A DNA stretch of 64,000 nucleotides. Source: Novibacillus thermophilus (GTDB lineage: Bacteria > Bacillota > Bacilli > Thermoactinomycetales > Novibacillaceae). The notes below the pieces were generated by a model. That model made no database searches, was not told the DNA's origin, and worked only from the letters and a program-made list of their open reading frames with translations. Each line of letters starts with the position of its first letter. Within the stretch, counting starts at the first letter, position 1. Positions 51,521 through 61,825 of the stretch are shown piece by piece. Where the stretch lies: the NCBI RefSeq assembly GCF_002005165.1, contig NZ_CP019699.1:1364001-1428000 (forward strand). Reading direction: 5' to 3'. The position numbers and the translations under genes are program-made.

Positions 51521-52264
51521 ATGCTAAGGGGAAAAACAGCCCTCGTGACAGGAGCGTCCCGTGGAATTGGACGGGACATCGCGTTGACACTGGCTGAAGC
51601 AGGCGCAGACGTCGCAGTCAATTACGCTGGAAGCGAGGCGAAAGCAGGGGAAGTGGTCGACAAAATCAAAGCGATGGGCCGTCGAGCTTTCGCCGTGCAA
51701 GCGAACGTCGCGTCGTACAAAGACGTGGAAGCGATGGTGAAACGGGTGACGGTAACGTTTGGCCGTTTGGACATTCTCGTGAACAACGCCGGCATTACAC
51801 GGGACAATCTGCTCATGCGGATGAAAGAATCCGAGTGGGACGAAGTCATAGAAACGAATTTAAAGGGTGTGTTTAACGGGATTAAAGCCGTTTCACGCCC
51901 GATGATGAAACAGCGTTCAGGGCGCATCATCAATCTTGCGTCTGTCGTCGGTGTCGCCGGGAACGCAGGGCAGGCCAACTACACCGCTGCCAAGGCGGGA
52001 GTGATCGGGTTGACGAAGACGGCGGCAAAAGAACTTGCCAGCCGCGGCATTACCGTCAATGCCGTCGCCCCCGGGTTTATCGAGACAGATATGACGGCAA
52101 AACTAGGAGACGAAATCCAAAAAAAACTGATAGAACAAATTCCGTTAGGGAAATTGGGCCAGCCGCAAGACGTGGCACGCGTCGTCCGTTTCTTGGCTTC
52201 CGATGACGCCGCTTATATAACCGGGCAAACGTTGCACGTCGACGGCGGAATGGTCATGTCCTAA
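51521..52264 (+). CDS. fabG: 3-oxoacyl-ACP reductase
   Basis: NADPH-dependent reduction of 3-oxoacyl-ACP. It is 247 residues from ATG 51521, 7 bases after GAAAGGTGG; the frame begins at 51500 but without a site. Short-chain dehydrogenase motifs: [12 protein letters not shown] (cofactor), [12 protein letters not shown], the catalytic Ser in [15 protein letters not shown] and Tyr/Lys in [12 protein letters not shown]. It lies between fabD and acpP as expected. Confidence 0.96.
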   Translation: MLRGKTALVTGASRGIGRDIALTLAEAGADVAVNYAGSEAKAGEVVDKIKAMGRRAFAVQANVASYKDVEAMVKRVTVTFGRLDILVNNAGITRDNLLMRMKESEWDEVIETNLKGVFNGIKAVSRPMMKQRSGRIINLASVVGVAGNAGQANYTAAKAGVIGLTKTAAKELASRGITVNAVAPGFIETDMTAKLGDEIQKKLIEQIPLGKLGQPQDVARVVRFLASDDAAYITGQTLHVDGGMVMS

Positions 52265-52301
52265 TGTTTTTCGTATAATACTGGAGAGGAGGTGAACGGC
52301 A

Positions 52302-52535
52302 GTGGCAGACACGTTTGAAAGAGTGAAAAAAATTATCGTCGATCGTCTCGATGTGGAAGAGTCTCAAGTCGTTCCGACAGCTTCGTTCAAAGACGACTTG
52401 GGGGCGGACTCTCTCGACGTCGTTGAATTGGTCATGGAATTGGAAGATGAGTTCGACATGGAGATTTCCGACGAGGAAGCGGAAAAAATTTCGACCGTAC
52501 AAGAGGTGATCGATTACATCGAATCGCACCAGTAA
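52302..52535 (+). CDS. acpP: Acyl carrier protein
   Basis: It is 77 residues, acidic, with the phosphopantetheine serine in [15 protein letters not shown] (near residue 37). GAGAGGAGGTG precedes GTG 52302. It is the central carrier for FabD, FabG, FabH and FabF here. A 12-bp perfect hairpin follows the gene. Confidence 0.97.
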   Translation: MADTFERVKKIIVDRLDVEESQVVPTASFKDDLGADSLDVVELVMELEDEFDMEISDEEAEKISTVQEVIDYIESHQ

Positions 52536-52560
52536 GGTGATCTTTACGTCAACCCTTTGA

Positions 52561-52591
52561 GCAAAGTCCCGTTCGTGACACGGGACTTTGC
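52561..52591 (+). other. Strong hairpin between acpP and fabF
   Basis: GCAAAGTCCCGT (52561-52572) pairs perfectly over 12 bp with ACGGGACTTTGC (52580-52591) around a 7-base loop. No T-tract follows directly; a T-rich stretch (TTATTTTTTAG) starts about 20 bases later. It may protect the acpP end of the mRNA or partly reduce fabF transcription. Confidence 0.7.
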
Positions 52592-52671
52592 CGTAAGGAT
52601 TAAGTTCTTATTTTTTAGTTCATTCCATCCTCTCATCGCTTCCTCAAGTACACGGAAAAGAGGTGAACGTC

Positions 52672-53922
52672 ATGAATCATCGGGTTGTCATTACCGGGAT
52701 GGGGGTCGTGTCCCCGTTGGGAAACGACAAAGAAACTTTTTGGGACGCCCTGTTATCGGGAAAATCAGGCATCGGTCCGATCACGCACTTCGATGCGAGC
52801 CAGTACCCTTCTCGCATCGCGGGGGAAGTGAAACACTTTGACCCATTGAATTACATGGAGAAAAAGGACGCCCGGCGTATGGACCGCTTCGTGCAATTTG
52901 CGGTGGCTGCGGCCAAGATGGCGTTAGAAGACGCCGCTTTTGACATGCAGTCCATCGATCCCGATCGAGTCGGCGTCTACATAGGTTCAGGCATCGGTGG
53001 TTTAAACACGTGGGAAGAACAACACCGCATTTTGTTGGAAAAAGGCCCGCGGAGAGTCAGTCCGTTTTTCATTCCGATGATGATCGCCAACATGGCGTCC
53101 GGTCAAGTGTCGATCATGACGGGGGCCAAGGGACCGAACAGCGCGGCTATTTCGGCGTGTGCCACAGGTACGCACGCCATTGGAGACGCCTTTCGGATCA
53201 TTCAACGGGGCGAAGCCGACGCCATGCTCGCAGGTGGGGCTGAAGCGACGATTACGCCCACCGCTTTTGCCGGCTTTTCCAGTATGAAAGCACTATCGAC
53301 CTCGCGGAACGACGCGCCGACAAAAGCGAGCCGCCCCTTTGACAAGGACCGGGACGGATTTGTCATGAGCGAAGGTTCGGGAGTGCTGCTACTGGAACGA
53401 CTGGAACCGGCCGTCGCCCGCGGGGCGAACATATACGCTGAAGTGGTAGGTTATGGCATGAGCGGTGACGCGTACCACTTGACGAGTCCATCCCCTGGCG
53501 GGGAAGGGGCAGCCCGTTGCATGAAGCGGGCGCTGCAAGATGCCGGACTGCGACCGGAAGACGTCGGATACATCAACGCTCACGGGACGTCGACGGATTA
53601 CAACGACGCGCTGGAGACGATGGCGATCAAATCGACGTTTGGCGCACATGCTTACAAAGTAGCCATCAGTTCGACGAAATCGATGACCGGACATTTGCTC
53701 GGAGCAGCAGGCGCCGTTGAGGCGATTGCAACGGCATTAGCCCTAAAAGATCAAATCCTGCCGCCGACCATCAACTATGAAACGCCTGATCCGGAATGTG
53801 ACTTGGACTACGTCCCCAACGAATCGCGGCGCGCGGAAATTGCAGCGGCCATTTCCAACTCCCTCGGTTTTGGTGGGCACAATGCAACCATCGCATTGAA
53901 AAAATTCGTTCCAGATGAGTAA
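52672..53922 (+). CDS. fabF: Beta-ketoacyl-ACP synthase II
   Basis: Elongating condensing enzyme. It is 416 residues from ATG 52672, 7 bases after GAGGTG. The Cys-His-His triad: [15 protein letters not shown] around C164, [12 protein letters not shown], and [14 protein letters not shown]. In B. subtilis fabF sits with fabHA elsewhere (yjaY region); here it lies within the fap cluster, so nearly a whole type II elongation set (fabH, D, G, acpP, F) is together. Confidence 0.95.
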   Translation: MNHRVVITGMGVVSPLGNDKETFWDALLSGKSGIGPITHFDASQYPSRIAGEVKHFDPLNYMEKKDARRMDRFVQFAVAAAKMALEDAAFDMQSIDPDRVGVYIGSGIGGLNTWEEQHRILLEKGPRRVSPFFIPMMIANMASGQVSIMTGAKGPNSAAISACATGTHAIGDAFRIIQRGEADAMLAGGAEATITPTAFAGFSSMKALSTSRNDAPTKASRPFDKDRDGFVMSEGSGVLLLERLEPAVARGANIYAEVVGYGMSGDAYHLTSPSPGGEGAARCMKRALQDAGLRPEDVGYINAHGTSTDYNDALETMAIKSTFGAHAYKVAISSTKSMTGHLLGAAGAVEAIATALALKDQILPPTINYETPDPECDLDYVPNESRRAEIAAAISNSLGFGGHNATIALKKFVPDE

Positions 53923-53935
53923 GTAGGTGGAGACC

Positions 53936-54637
53936 GTGGATTTGACGCAACTTGAGCGCAAACTGAACATCACGTTTAAAAACCGAAAACTTATTCGTCA
54001 GGCGTTTACTCATTCATCGTATGTGAACGAACACCGCAGAAAAATGTTTAAGGACAACGAGCGGCTGGAATTTTTGGGCGATGCGGTTCTGGAGCTCGCC
54101 ATATCCGAGTTTCTCTACCGTCACTTCCCCCACATGAGTGAAGGAGAAATGACGAAGATGAGGGCGAACATCGTGCGCGAAGAGTCGCTGGTCGCCTTTG
54201 CCGGCGAGTTGGACTTGGGGTCGTACATTTTGTTGGGAAAAGGTGAAGAACTGTCCGGGGGACGGAAACGCCCCTCGCTCTTGGCAGACGCCTTTGAGGC
54301 GTTTGTCGGCGCTCTCTACTTAGACCAGGGATTGACGGCGGTTCAACACTTTTTGCAGTCTTACATTTTTCCGCAGATTGACGAGGGCCGGTTCGCCCGG
54401 GTGACTGACTTTAAGAGCCAACTGCAGGAAAAGGTGCAGCACGACGGAATGGGCGAACTGAAGTACGTCATCGTGGAAGAGCGCGGGCCGGCGCACAACC
54501 GGGAGTTCAAAGCCGAGGTGCGCTTGTCGGGCATCGCGCTAGGGACCGGCGTCGGCCGGTCCAAAAAAGAAGCTGAGCAACGTGCAGCGTCAGAAGCGTT
54601 GTTAAAACTTAGAAAGTCAAATCGAAACATTCACTGA
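53936..54637 (+). CDS. rnc: Ribonuclease III
   Basis: Double-strand RNA endonuclease for rRNA and mRNA processing. I use GTG 53936 after AGGTGG; the frame begins with an earlier GTG at 53927 lacking a site. It is 233 residues. The signature [21 protein letters not shown] is present (N-E-x-L-E-F-L-G-D), a second acidic motif [15 protein letters not shown], and a C-terminal dsRNA-binding domain from about residue 160 ([14 protein letters not shown]). Confidence 0.95.
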   Translation: MDLTQLERKLNITFKNRKLIRQAFTHSSYVNEHRRKMFKDNERLEFLGDAVLELAISEFLYRHFPHMSEGEMTKMRANIVREESLVAFAGELDLGSYILLGKGEELSGGRKRPSLLADAFEAFVGALYLDQGLTAVQHFLQSYIFPQIDEGRFARVTDFKSQLQEKVQHDGMGELKYVIVEERGPAHNREFKAEVRLSGIALGTGVGRSKKEAEQRAASEALLKLRKSNRNIH

Positions 54638-54657
54638 CGTGTACCTCGACTGCCGCA

Positions 54658-54697
54658 GAAACTCAGAGTGAGAGTCAAGCTCTGAGTTTCTTTGCTT
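54658..54697 (+). terminator. Intrinsic terminator after rnc
   Basis: GAAACTCAGAG (54658-54668), 11-base loop, CTCTGAGTTTC (54680-54690), perfect 11-bp stem, followed by TTTGCTT. Confidence 0.85.
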
Positions 54698-54720
54698 AAG
54701 CGTCCAGGCTCGTATATAAT
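54692..54720 (+). promoter_or_regulatory. SigA promoter of smc
   Basis: TTGCTT (54692-54697), 17-base spacer, TATAAT (54715-54720). The -35 hexamer overlaps the T-tract of the rnc terminator. It lies 31 bases before the smc ATG. Confidence 0.7.
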
Positions 54721-54751
54721 CGAAACGTAGTGCAAGGGGGCACGAGGCACA

Positions 54752-57700
54752 ATGTACTTGAAACGGATCGAGATAAAGGGCTTTAAATCGTTTGCCGTTT
54801 ACACGGAAATGGCTTTTGTACCCGGTATAACGGCTGTTGTCGGCCCGAACGGCAGTGGAAAAAGCAATGTGTCTGACGCCATACGGTGGGTGCTCGGCGA
54901 GCAAAGTGCGCGAACGCTTCGCGGCGGCAAGATGGAAGATGTCATCTTTGCCGGCAGTGACAGCCGACACGCAGTGAATTTTTGCGAAGTTTCCCTGACG
55001 TTGGATAACAGTGACGGCGAACTGCCGATCTCTTTTAGCGAAGTGACGGTGACGAGACGCTTGTACCGCTCCGGAGACAGTGAATACTACTTGAACCGGC
55101 AACCGTGCCGTCTGAAGGACATTACAGAACTGTTGATGGATACGGGACTGGGCAAAGAAGCGTACTCCATCATCGGACAAGGGCGCATTGAAGAGATTTT
55201 GAGCACGAAAGCAGAAGATCGCCGGGGCATTTTTGAAGAAGCCGCTGGCATTGTCAAGTTTAAAGTGCGCAAGGGGGAATCCAAGCGCAAACTGGAAGAA
55301 ACAGAGCAAAACTTGGCCCGGCTTAACGACATCATATGTGAACTGAAAGAACAAGTCGGTCCCCTCTCTGAACAGGCCGAAAAGGCCAAAACATACCGAA
55401 AGCTACGCGAACAGCTAAAACAGTGTGAAGTGGGGCTGTACGTGTACAACATTGCCAGTGTACATAAGGAGTGGGAACACGCCAGCGAACAGCTTCAGCA
55501 GTTGGAGGAAGCACAGCTTGCGGCCGAGACGGCACTGAAACAGATAGAGCTTGAAATGGAACAACTGAAGTGGCAGCTTGAGCAGCTAGACCGTCAAGTG
55601 GAGGAGAAACAGCAACAGCTGCTGAAGACGAGTGAGGCGGTGGAAAAGGCCGAAGGGCAGCACGATGTGCTGCTGGAGCGCGAGCGGAGTCAGCGTGCAG
55701 AACAAAAGCGGCTCCTGGAACAAAGAGAGCACCTGAACAACCGCTTAGCACACGTTGACGACGACTTGACCAAAGTTGAAGAGCGGTTAAAGGCGAAAAA
55801 AGATGACATCGACCGAACGAGTGAAGCATTGCAACAGCGGGAGCACCGTTTAGAGCGTCTCGCGGCGAAGGCTGAAGAACAGCTGGAAGACGTCAAGTCG
55901 GACTTAATTGAACTCATGGGTGAAGCGGCCTCGTTGAAAAACGATTTGCGTCACCTCGATCAACAGGAACAGCAATTGCGCGAACGGCGCGAGAGTTTGG
56001 AGAGAGAACGAAAAGAAACCGAACAGCACGAGAATGAAATCCGCAATGAACTGACGTCGTTGGAAGAACTTCAGCAACGCAAAGCGAAGGAACTGCAGGC
56101 GTGTGTTGACGAATACCGGACAGTGGCCGAAAAAAGAGAGCTCGTCTTGACGAAGGAGAACCGTCTGACGGAACAGCTACAGAAGTTGGGGCAAACGCTC
56201 AACTCCCTCAGTTCCAGGCGGGACGTGTTGAAAGAGTGGGAGGCGGATTTTTCAGGTTTCTTTCAAGGAGTTAAAGAAGTGCTGAAAGCGAGGGAACGGG
56301 GAAAGCTGGACGGCATTGAAGGTGCCGTCGCTGAACTCGTCTCCGTACCGCATGACTTGGAAACGGCTGTCGAGACTGCTCTCGGCGGGGCGATGCAGCA
56401 CATCGTCGTCGAAAGTGAACAGTACGCCAGGGCAGCGATTGACTACTTAAAAAGGCAGCGCCTCGGGCGGGCGACCTTTTTACCCATGGATGTGATAAGG
56501 GGGCGCCGCTTGACCGTGCAGGAATTGAATTCCGTTAAGCGGGACAGCGGGTTTGTCGGGATCGGTCAAGAGCTCGTTCAATTTGATGGACGATACGAAA
56601 ACATTGTATCTTCACTTCTCGGGAACGTCGTCATCGCGCGGAAACTGGCGGACGCAAACCGAATCGCCCGTCTGTTGCGATACCGTTACCGGGTCGTCAC
56701 ACTGGACGGAGACCTCGTCAACCCCGGCGGTTCCATGAGCGGGGAAGTGCCCAGAAGCGCAGCCACAACTTGTTAGGGCGTAAGCGTGAACTGGAAAGTC
56801 TGGAAAAGAAAATAGAGGCATTACAAAGGGAGAAACACAAACTTGAAAAAGACGTAGAAAGATACCACCGCGAAAAAGATAGAATCGAAAACCAGTTGGA
56901 AGAGGTGCGTTCGCAAGGTGAGACGTTGCGACTGGAAGAACAGAAGCTGAGCAGCCAGCTGGAGCACAAGCGTTCTGAATGGGAGCACAGTGTGGAACGG
57001 CTAGAGCGACTCAAAGGTGAGGGGAGCCGCGCTGAGGCTGAGGCAGATCGGTTCAGACAGAAGCGTGCTGACATTGAGTCCCGCATCGAGGCGAACGCTG
57101 AGAAGGCACAAAAACTAAACGCCGAACGCGAGCGCCTTGAACAGGTCATTGCCGCCGAGAGGCAAGAAAAAGAGGCGGAGACAGGTCACGTGACCGAGTT
57201 AAAAGTCAAACTGGCGAAACACTTGCAGGAGCAAGAACACTTGTTAGAGAACGCTCAACGGTTGGAAAATGAGAAAAAAACGGTGGAAGAAGAACTGCGT
57301 GTCTTGGCCGAACGCGTCGTCGAACTGGAGGAGCTCTATCGTGAGAACGACGCAGAAAAAGCAAGTTATGCGCAAAAAATCCGTTCACTGCACGAGGAAA
57401 GGGAAAACATTCGCACCGAGCTCGAGGAGTTACGGCGCAATCGGTCGAAGCGGCAAAGCGAATTGAACGAGAGCGACGCTGTCTATCGCCAGCACCGCCA
57501 AACGTTGCAAGACGCGGAAACGAAGCGCCACAAGCAAGAGGTTGTCGTCAATCGGCTCGATGTGGAGCTGAACAATTTGCTCAACGCTTTGGGTGAACAG
57601 TACGAAATCAGCTATGAACGGGCGAAAGACCGATATCGTGTTCCGGACGACCCAAAGGCGGCCGAAACAAAAGTGAAACAGCTTAAGGAGCGCATAGCGG

Positions 57701-58329
57701 CGCTCGGAGAGGTCAACTTAGGTGCTGTTGAGGAGTACGAGCGCGTCAGCGAACGCCTGGCATTTTTAGAAGCGCAGCAACAAGACTTGCTGGAAGCCAA
57801 AGCAGCTCTGTACCAAGTCATCGACGATATGGACCGCGAAATGGCGGAACGGTTCGGGACGACCTTTCAGGCGATCCGACAGCAGTTTCAGACAGTGTTC
57901 GCTGAGCTGTTCGGGGGCGGCCGGGCAGACTTGAGGTTGACAGATCCGGACGCACTCCTTGAGACCGGTGTCGACATCGTCGCTCAGCCGCCTGGCAAGA
58001 AACTGCAACACTTAAGCCTTCTCTCCGGAGGCGAACGGACGCTCACTGCCATCGCCTTGCTGTTTGCCATTTTGCGAGTGAAGCCCGTACCGTTTTGCGT
58101 CTTGGACGAAGTCGAAGCCGCTCTCGATGAAGCCAATGTGGTGCACTTCGCCCGCTATTTGCGCCAATTCAGCAAAGAAACGCAGTTCATCGTCATCACC
58201 CACCGCAAAGGGACAATGGAAGCCGCCGATGTGCTGTACGGCGTGACGATGCAGGAGTCGGGAGTGTCGAAGCTCGTCTCGGTCAAGTTGGAAGGCGGGG
58301 CCGAGGAAGTGGCGGCAGCAGCCGAATGA
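54752..58329 (+). CDS. smc: Chromosome segregation protein SMC (one apparent frameshift)
   Basis: Condensin ATPase that loads at parS and compacts and separates chromosomes. N-terminal head: FKSFAVYTEMAFV and Walker A GPNGSGKSNVSDAIRWVLG. Then a first coiled coil (about 165-500), hinge (about 515-640, EGAVAELVSVPHDLETAVE), second coiled coil, and C-terminal head with signature LLSGGERTLTAIALL and Walker B CVLDEVEAALDEAN. The frame breaks after VNPGGSMSG, just past the hinge. One G added to the GGGG run at 56741-56744 continues GSAQKRSHNLLGRKREL and gives 1,192 residues, the family length. Confidence 0.94.
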
Positions 58330-58469
58330 ACCATAGAGCGGCATCCGACAACTCGCGAGAAGCATCATCGCGTTAAAGGTGACAGATGGGGGACAATGGT
58401 GTCGTCGACCAAGAAAGCTGAAAGAATTTGTCAGCAACGTAACATTTAGTACTTGAGGGAGGAAGAAAG

Positions 58470-59465
58470 GTGAGTTTTTTTCAAAAACTGCGGGACCGCG
58501 TCTCGCAGAAGACGGAAACGGTAACGTCCAAGTTCCGGCAAGGGTTGACGAAGACGAGCCAATCGTTTGTCGGAAAAGTGGAAGCACTTGTGACGGGGCG
58601 CCGCAAAATTGACGAGGAATTTTACGAAGAACTGGAAGAAATACTGATTGAAGCGGATGTCGGCGTCATGACGGTGATGGAACTCGTCGACGAGTTGCGC
58701 TCGGACGTGAAGGAACGCAAAATTGAAAATCCGACAGAGTTGAGGCCTCTCCTGTCAGAGAAACTGGTCGCGTTGCTAGAAGACAAGGGAGAAAAGGCAG
58801 ATCTGAACGTCAACGCCGAAGGCCTGACCGTGTTGATGTTCGTCGGCGTCAACGGCGTCGGTAAGACGACGACCATCGGCAAAATGGCCCACAAATTTAA
58901 ATCAGAAGGCAAGCGGGTGTTGTTGGCCGCCGGCGACACGTTCCGCGCCGGCGCCATTGAGCAGCTAGAAGTGTGGGGCGAACGGGTCGGGGTTGACGTC
59001 GTTCGCCACCAGGCGGGTTCTGATCCCGCTGCTGTCGTGTTCGACGCCATACAGGCGGCCAAGTCCCGCGAAGTGGACGTATTGCTGTGCGACACTGCCG
59101 GTCGGCTGCAAAATAAAGTCAACTTAATGAAAGAGTTGAACAAAATCTACCGCGTCGTACAGCGTGAAGTGCCGGGTGCCCCCCATGAAGTGCTGCTCGT
59201 GTTAGACGCGACCACTGGTCAGAACGCCCTTAACCAGGCCAAGACGTTTAAAGAAGCGGCGGGTGTGACGGGGATTGTGTTGACGAAGCTGGACGGGACG
59301 GCGAAGGGCGGCATCGTTATCGCTATCCGCCATGAGCTGGATCTCCCGGTGAAGATGGTGGGCCTCGGCGAAAAAGTGGACGACTTGCAGCCGTTTGACG
59401 CCGAAGAATTCGTCTACGCTTTATTTGATCCGCTCCTTGCCGCACAAGACGATACTGACAAGTAA
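58470..59465 (+). CDS. ftsY: Signal recognition particle receptor FtsY
   Basis: SRP receptor GTPase at the membrane. It is 331 residues from GTG 58470, after GGGAGG. Order: short basic N-terminal helix (MSFFQKLRDRVSQKTET), N domain, then the G domain with GVNGVGKTTTIGKMAH, DTFRAGAIEQLEVW, DTAGRLQN and TKLDGTAKGG. The long acidic A domain of E. coli is absent, as in other Firmicutes. Gap to smc (140 bases) holds nothing I can name. Confidence 0.96.
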   Translation: MSFFQKLRDRVSQKTETVTSKFRQGLTKTSQSFVGKVEALVTGRRKIDEEFYEELEEILIEADVGVMTVMELVDELRSDVKERKIENPTELRPLLSEKLVALLEDKGEKADLNVNAEGLTVLMFVGVNGVGKTTTIGKMAHKFKSEGKRVLLAAGDTFRAGAIEQLEVWGERVGVDVVRHQAGSDPAAVVFDAIQAAKSREVDVLLCDTAGRLQNKVNLMKELNKIYRVVQREVPGAPHEVLLVLDATTGQNALNQAKTFKEAAGVTGIVLTKLDGTAKGGIVIAIRHELDLPVKMVGLGEKVDDLQPFDAEEFVYALFDPLLAAQDDTDK

Positions 59466-59471
59466 AAATGC

Positions 59472-59500
59472 TTGACACATCGTATTTGTTGGCGTATAGT
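59472..59500 (+). promoter_or_regulatory. SigA promoter of the ylxM-ffh operon
   Basis: TTGACA (59472-59477), 17-base spacer, TATAGT (59495-59500), ending 31 bases before the ylxM ATG. TTGACACA (59472-59479) and TGTGTCAA (59505-59512) form an inverted repeat that spans the promoter. Confidence 0.8.
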
Positions 59501-59531
59501 ATGTTGTGTCAACTGTCATGGGGATGAGCGA

Positions 59532-59861
59532 ATGCTGGACAAAACGACGACGTTCAACTTGCTCTACGACTTTTATCGCCCGCTGTTAAAGGAATCGCAG
59601 CGCACGTTCATGGAGTTGTACTACGTCGAGGACTGGTCGCTTGGTGAGATCGCCGAACATTATTCCATCAGCCGCCAAGCGGTGCACGACCGCATCAAAC
59701 GAGTGGAGAAAGCGTTGATCGCGTTTGAAAGCGCCCTGCGTTTGGTCGAGAAGTTCGAACAGCGGAAAAAGCTCGTCCGTGAACTGAAACAAAAACTTCG
59801 AACGGGGACCGACATTTCCCAAATCGAACAGCTGCTTGACCGGCTGTTGGAAATTGATTAA
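59532..59861 (+). CDS. ylxM: YlxM family putative helix-turn-helix protein, SRP-associated
   Basis: Protein of 109 residues in the UPF0122 family, linked to the SRP pathway because it always precedes ffh. I use ATG 59532 after GGGGATGAG; the open frame reaches into the promoter. It resembles sigma region 4: SQRTFMELYYVEDWSLGEIA then HYSISRQAVHDRIKR. The C-terminus is helical. It ends 12 bases before ffh. Confidence 0.92.
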   Translation: MLDKTTTFNLLYDFYRPLLKESQRTFMELYYVEDWSLGEIAEHYSISRQAVHDRIKRVEKALIAFESALRLVEKFEQRKKLVRELKQKLRTGTDISQIEQLLDRLLEID

Positions 59862-59873
59862 GGAGGCGGCGGC

Positions 59874-61223
59874 ATGGCATTTGAAGGGTTAGCCGAACGA
59901 TTGCAAGCCACCTTGAAAAAACTGCGGGGAAAAGGCAAAGTGACCGAGGCCGACGTGAAAGAAGCGATGCGCGAGGTCCGGTTGGCTTTGCTGGAAGCTG
60001 ACGTCAACTTCAAAGTCGTGAAAGATTTTGTCAACCGCGTAAAGGAACGGGCCGTCGACCAGGAAGTGATGAAGAGTTTGACGCCCGGTCAGCAGGTTAT
60101 TAAAGTGGTTAACGATGAACTGACGCAGTTGATGGGGGGAAGCCAGTCGAAACTGGCCCAATCCCATCGCCCTCCGACTGTCGTGATGATGGTCGGGTTG
60201 CAAGGTGCGGGGAAAACGACGACGACAGCCAAATTGGCGCGTTACTTGCAGAAGCAAAACCACCATCCGATGTTAGTGGCTTGTGACGTTTACCGTCCGG
60301 CTGCCATCAAACAGTTGCAAGTGTTGGGAGAGCAGTTGAATGTCCCCGTGTTTGCCAAAGGAGAAAACGACCGCCCGGTTTCCATCGCCCAAGAGGCCGT
60401 TACAAAGGCAAAAGAGGAGCACTGCGACTACGTGTTGATCGATACGGCCGGCCGGTTACACGTGGATGAAGAACTGATGAGCGAGTTAGCCGACATGCGC
60501 GAAGCCGTCTCTCCCGATGAAATACTCCTCGTCGTCGACGCCATGACCGGTCAGGACGCGGTTAACGTCGCCGAACGGTTCCACAGGGAACTGGAACTGA
60601 GCGGCGTCGTGTTGACGAAACTCGATGGCGATACCCGTGGCGGAGCTGCGCTGTCTGTCAAAGCAGTGACCGGTTGTCCGATCAAATTTGTGGGAATGGG
60701 TGAGAAGGTTGACGCATTGGAGCCTTTTCACCCCGACCGCATGGCCGGACGGATTCTCGGAATGGGGGACGTCCTCACCCTCATTGAAAAAGCGCAGGCG
60801 AACGTTGATGCCGAACGCGCTGCAGAATTGGAGAAAAAAATTCGCCAACAGCAATTTACGTTTGACGATTTTTTGGAGCAGCTCGAGCAGGTGCGCAATA
60901 TGGGGCCCCTCGATGAAGTGTTAGGGATGCTCCCGGGGATGAACAAAATAAAAGGGTTCAAAAACTTGCAAGTGGACGAAAATCAGCTGGCCCGTGTAGA
61001 GGCCATCGTCCTCTCCATGACACCGGAAGAGAAGGCACACCCTGAAATCATCAACGCGAGCCGGAGACGGCGCATTGCACGGGGAAGCGGGACACAAGTG
61101 CAGGATGTCAACCGGCTGTTGAAACAGTTTAACGACATGAAGAAAATGATGAAACAGTTCACGAACATGACGAAGGGCGGTAAAAGGCGCCGGGGCGGCT
61201 TTAAGTTTCCCTTTATGCAGTAA
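59874..61223 (+). CDS. ffh: Signal recognition particle protein Ffh
   Basis: GTPase that with SRP RNA targets nascent membrane and secreted proteins to FtsY. It is 449 residues. N domain, then G domain with GLQGAGKTTTTAKLA, DVYRPAAIKQL, DTAGRLHVDEE and TKLDGDTRGG. The methionine-rich M domain starts near residue 300 and has SRRRRIARGSGTQVQDVNRL for SRP RNA binding, ending in a Met/Lys-rich tail (MMKQFTNMTKGGKRRRGG). Confidence 0.97.
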   Translation: MAFEGLAERLQATLKKLRGKGKVTEADVKEAMREVRLALLEADVNFKVVKDFVNRVKERAVDQEVMKSLTPGQQVIKVVNDELTQLMGGSQSKLAQSHRPPTVVMMVGLQGAGKTTTTAKLARYLQKQNHHPMLVACDVYRPAAIKQLQVLGEQLNVPVFAKGENDRPVSIAQEAVTKAKEEHCDYVLIDTAGRLHVDEELMSELADMREAVSPDEILLVVDAMTGQDAVNVAERFHRELELSGVVLTKLDGDTRGGAALSVKAVTGCPIKFVGMGEKVDALEPFHPDRMAGRILGMGDVLTLIEKAQANVDAERAAELEKKIRQQQFTFDDFLEQLEQVRNMGPLDEVLGMLPGMNKIKGFKNLQVDENQLARVEAIVLSMTPEEKAHPEIINASRRRRIARGSGTQVQDVNRLLKQFNDMKKMMKQFTNMTKGGKRRRGGFKFPFMQ

Positions 61224-61242
61224 CTTTAGGAGGTGACGACAG

Positions 61243-61515
61243 ATGGCAGTTAAAATTCGTTTAAAGCGCATGGGTGCTAAAAAAACTCCGTTTTATCGCC
61301 TGGTCGTGGCCGATTCTCGCGCTCCCCGCGACGGCCGCTTTATAGAAGAAATTGGTTATTACAATCCGACGTCTCAACCGGCTGAAGTGAAGATTGACGA
61401 AGACAGAGCGTTGAAGTGGTTGAAAAACGGGGCACAACCTTCTGACACTGTTCGCAACTTGCTGAGCAAAGCCGGTGTGATGAAGAAGTTCCACGAATCC
61501 AAATTGCAAAAGTAG
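61243..61515 (+). CDS. rpsP: 30S ribosomal protein S16
   Basis: It is 90 residues. [20 protein letters not shown] at the N-terminus and [20 protein letters not shown] are the S16 signatures. TTAGGAGGTGA precedes ATG 61243. It lies 19 bases after ffh in the conserved rpsP-khpA-ylqD-rimM-trmD-rplS order. Confidence 0.97.
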   Translation: MAVKIRLKRMGAKKTPFYRLVVADSRAPRDGRFIEEIGYYNPTSQPAEVKIDEDRALKWLKNGAQPSDTVRNLLSKAGVMKKFHESKLQK

Positions 61516-61546
61516 TGTCCCGCGCCACCACCAGGGAGGGTGTGAA

Positions 61547-61774
61547 GTGAAGGAGCTTGTCGAAGTTCTGGCAAAATCGTTAGTGGATCATCCTGAAGCA
61601 GTTGAAGTGCGGGAAGTGACGGGGGAGAAGACGATCGTGTACGAGCTTTCCGTCGCTAAGGAAGATATGGGAAAAGTGATCGGCAAACAGGGACGCATTG
61701 CCAAAGCGATGCGCACGATCGTCAGCTCCGCTGCTCTGAAAGAAAACAAACGCGTACAGATCGAGATTATTTAA
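61547..61774 (+). CDS. khpA: KH-domain RNA-binding protein KhpA
   Basis: Small RNA-binding protein of 75 residues (YlqC), usually a partner of KhpB/Jag in control of cell size and mRNA. The KH motif is seen in DMGKVIGKQGRIAKAMRTIV, with its GxxG loop at IGKQGR. GTG 61547 follows GGGAGGGTGTG. A small hairpin separates it from ylqD. Confidence 0.95.
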   Translation: MKELVEVLAKSLVDHPEAVEVREVTGEKTIVYELSVAKEDMGKVIGKQGRIAKAMRTIVSSAALKENKRVQIEII

Positions 61775-61781
61775 TGGGAGT

Positions 61782-61800
61782 GGGTTGGAATCACCAACCC
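61782..61800 (+). other. Small hairpin between khpA and ylqD
   Basis: GGGTTGG (61782-61788), loop AATCA, CCAACCC (61794-61800). There is no T-tract, so it could be an attenuator or processing site at most. Confidence 0.45.
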
Positions 61801-61825
61801 GCTTGTTGTATCGGGAGGTGGCTTC

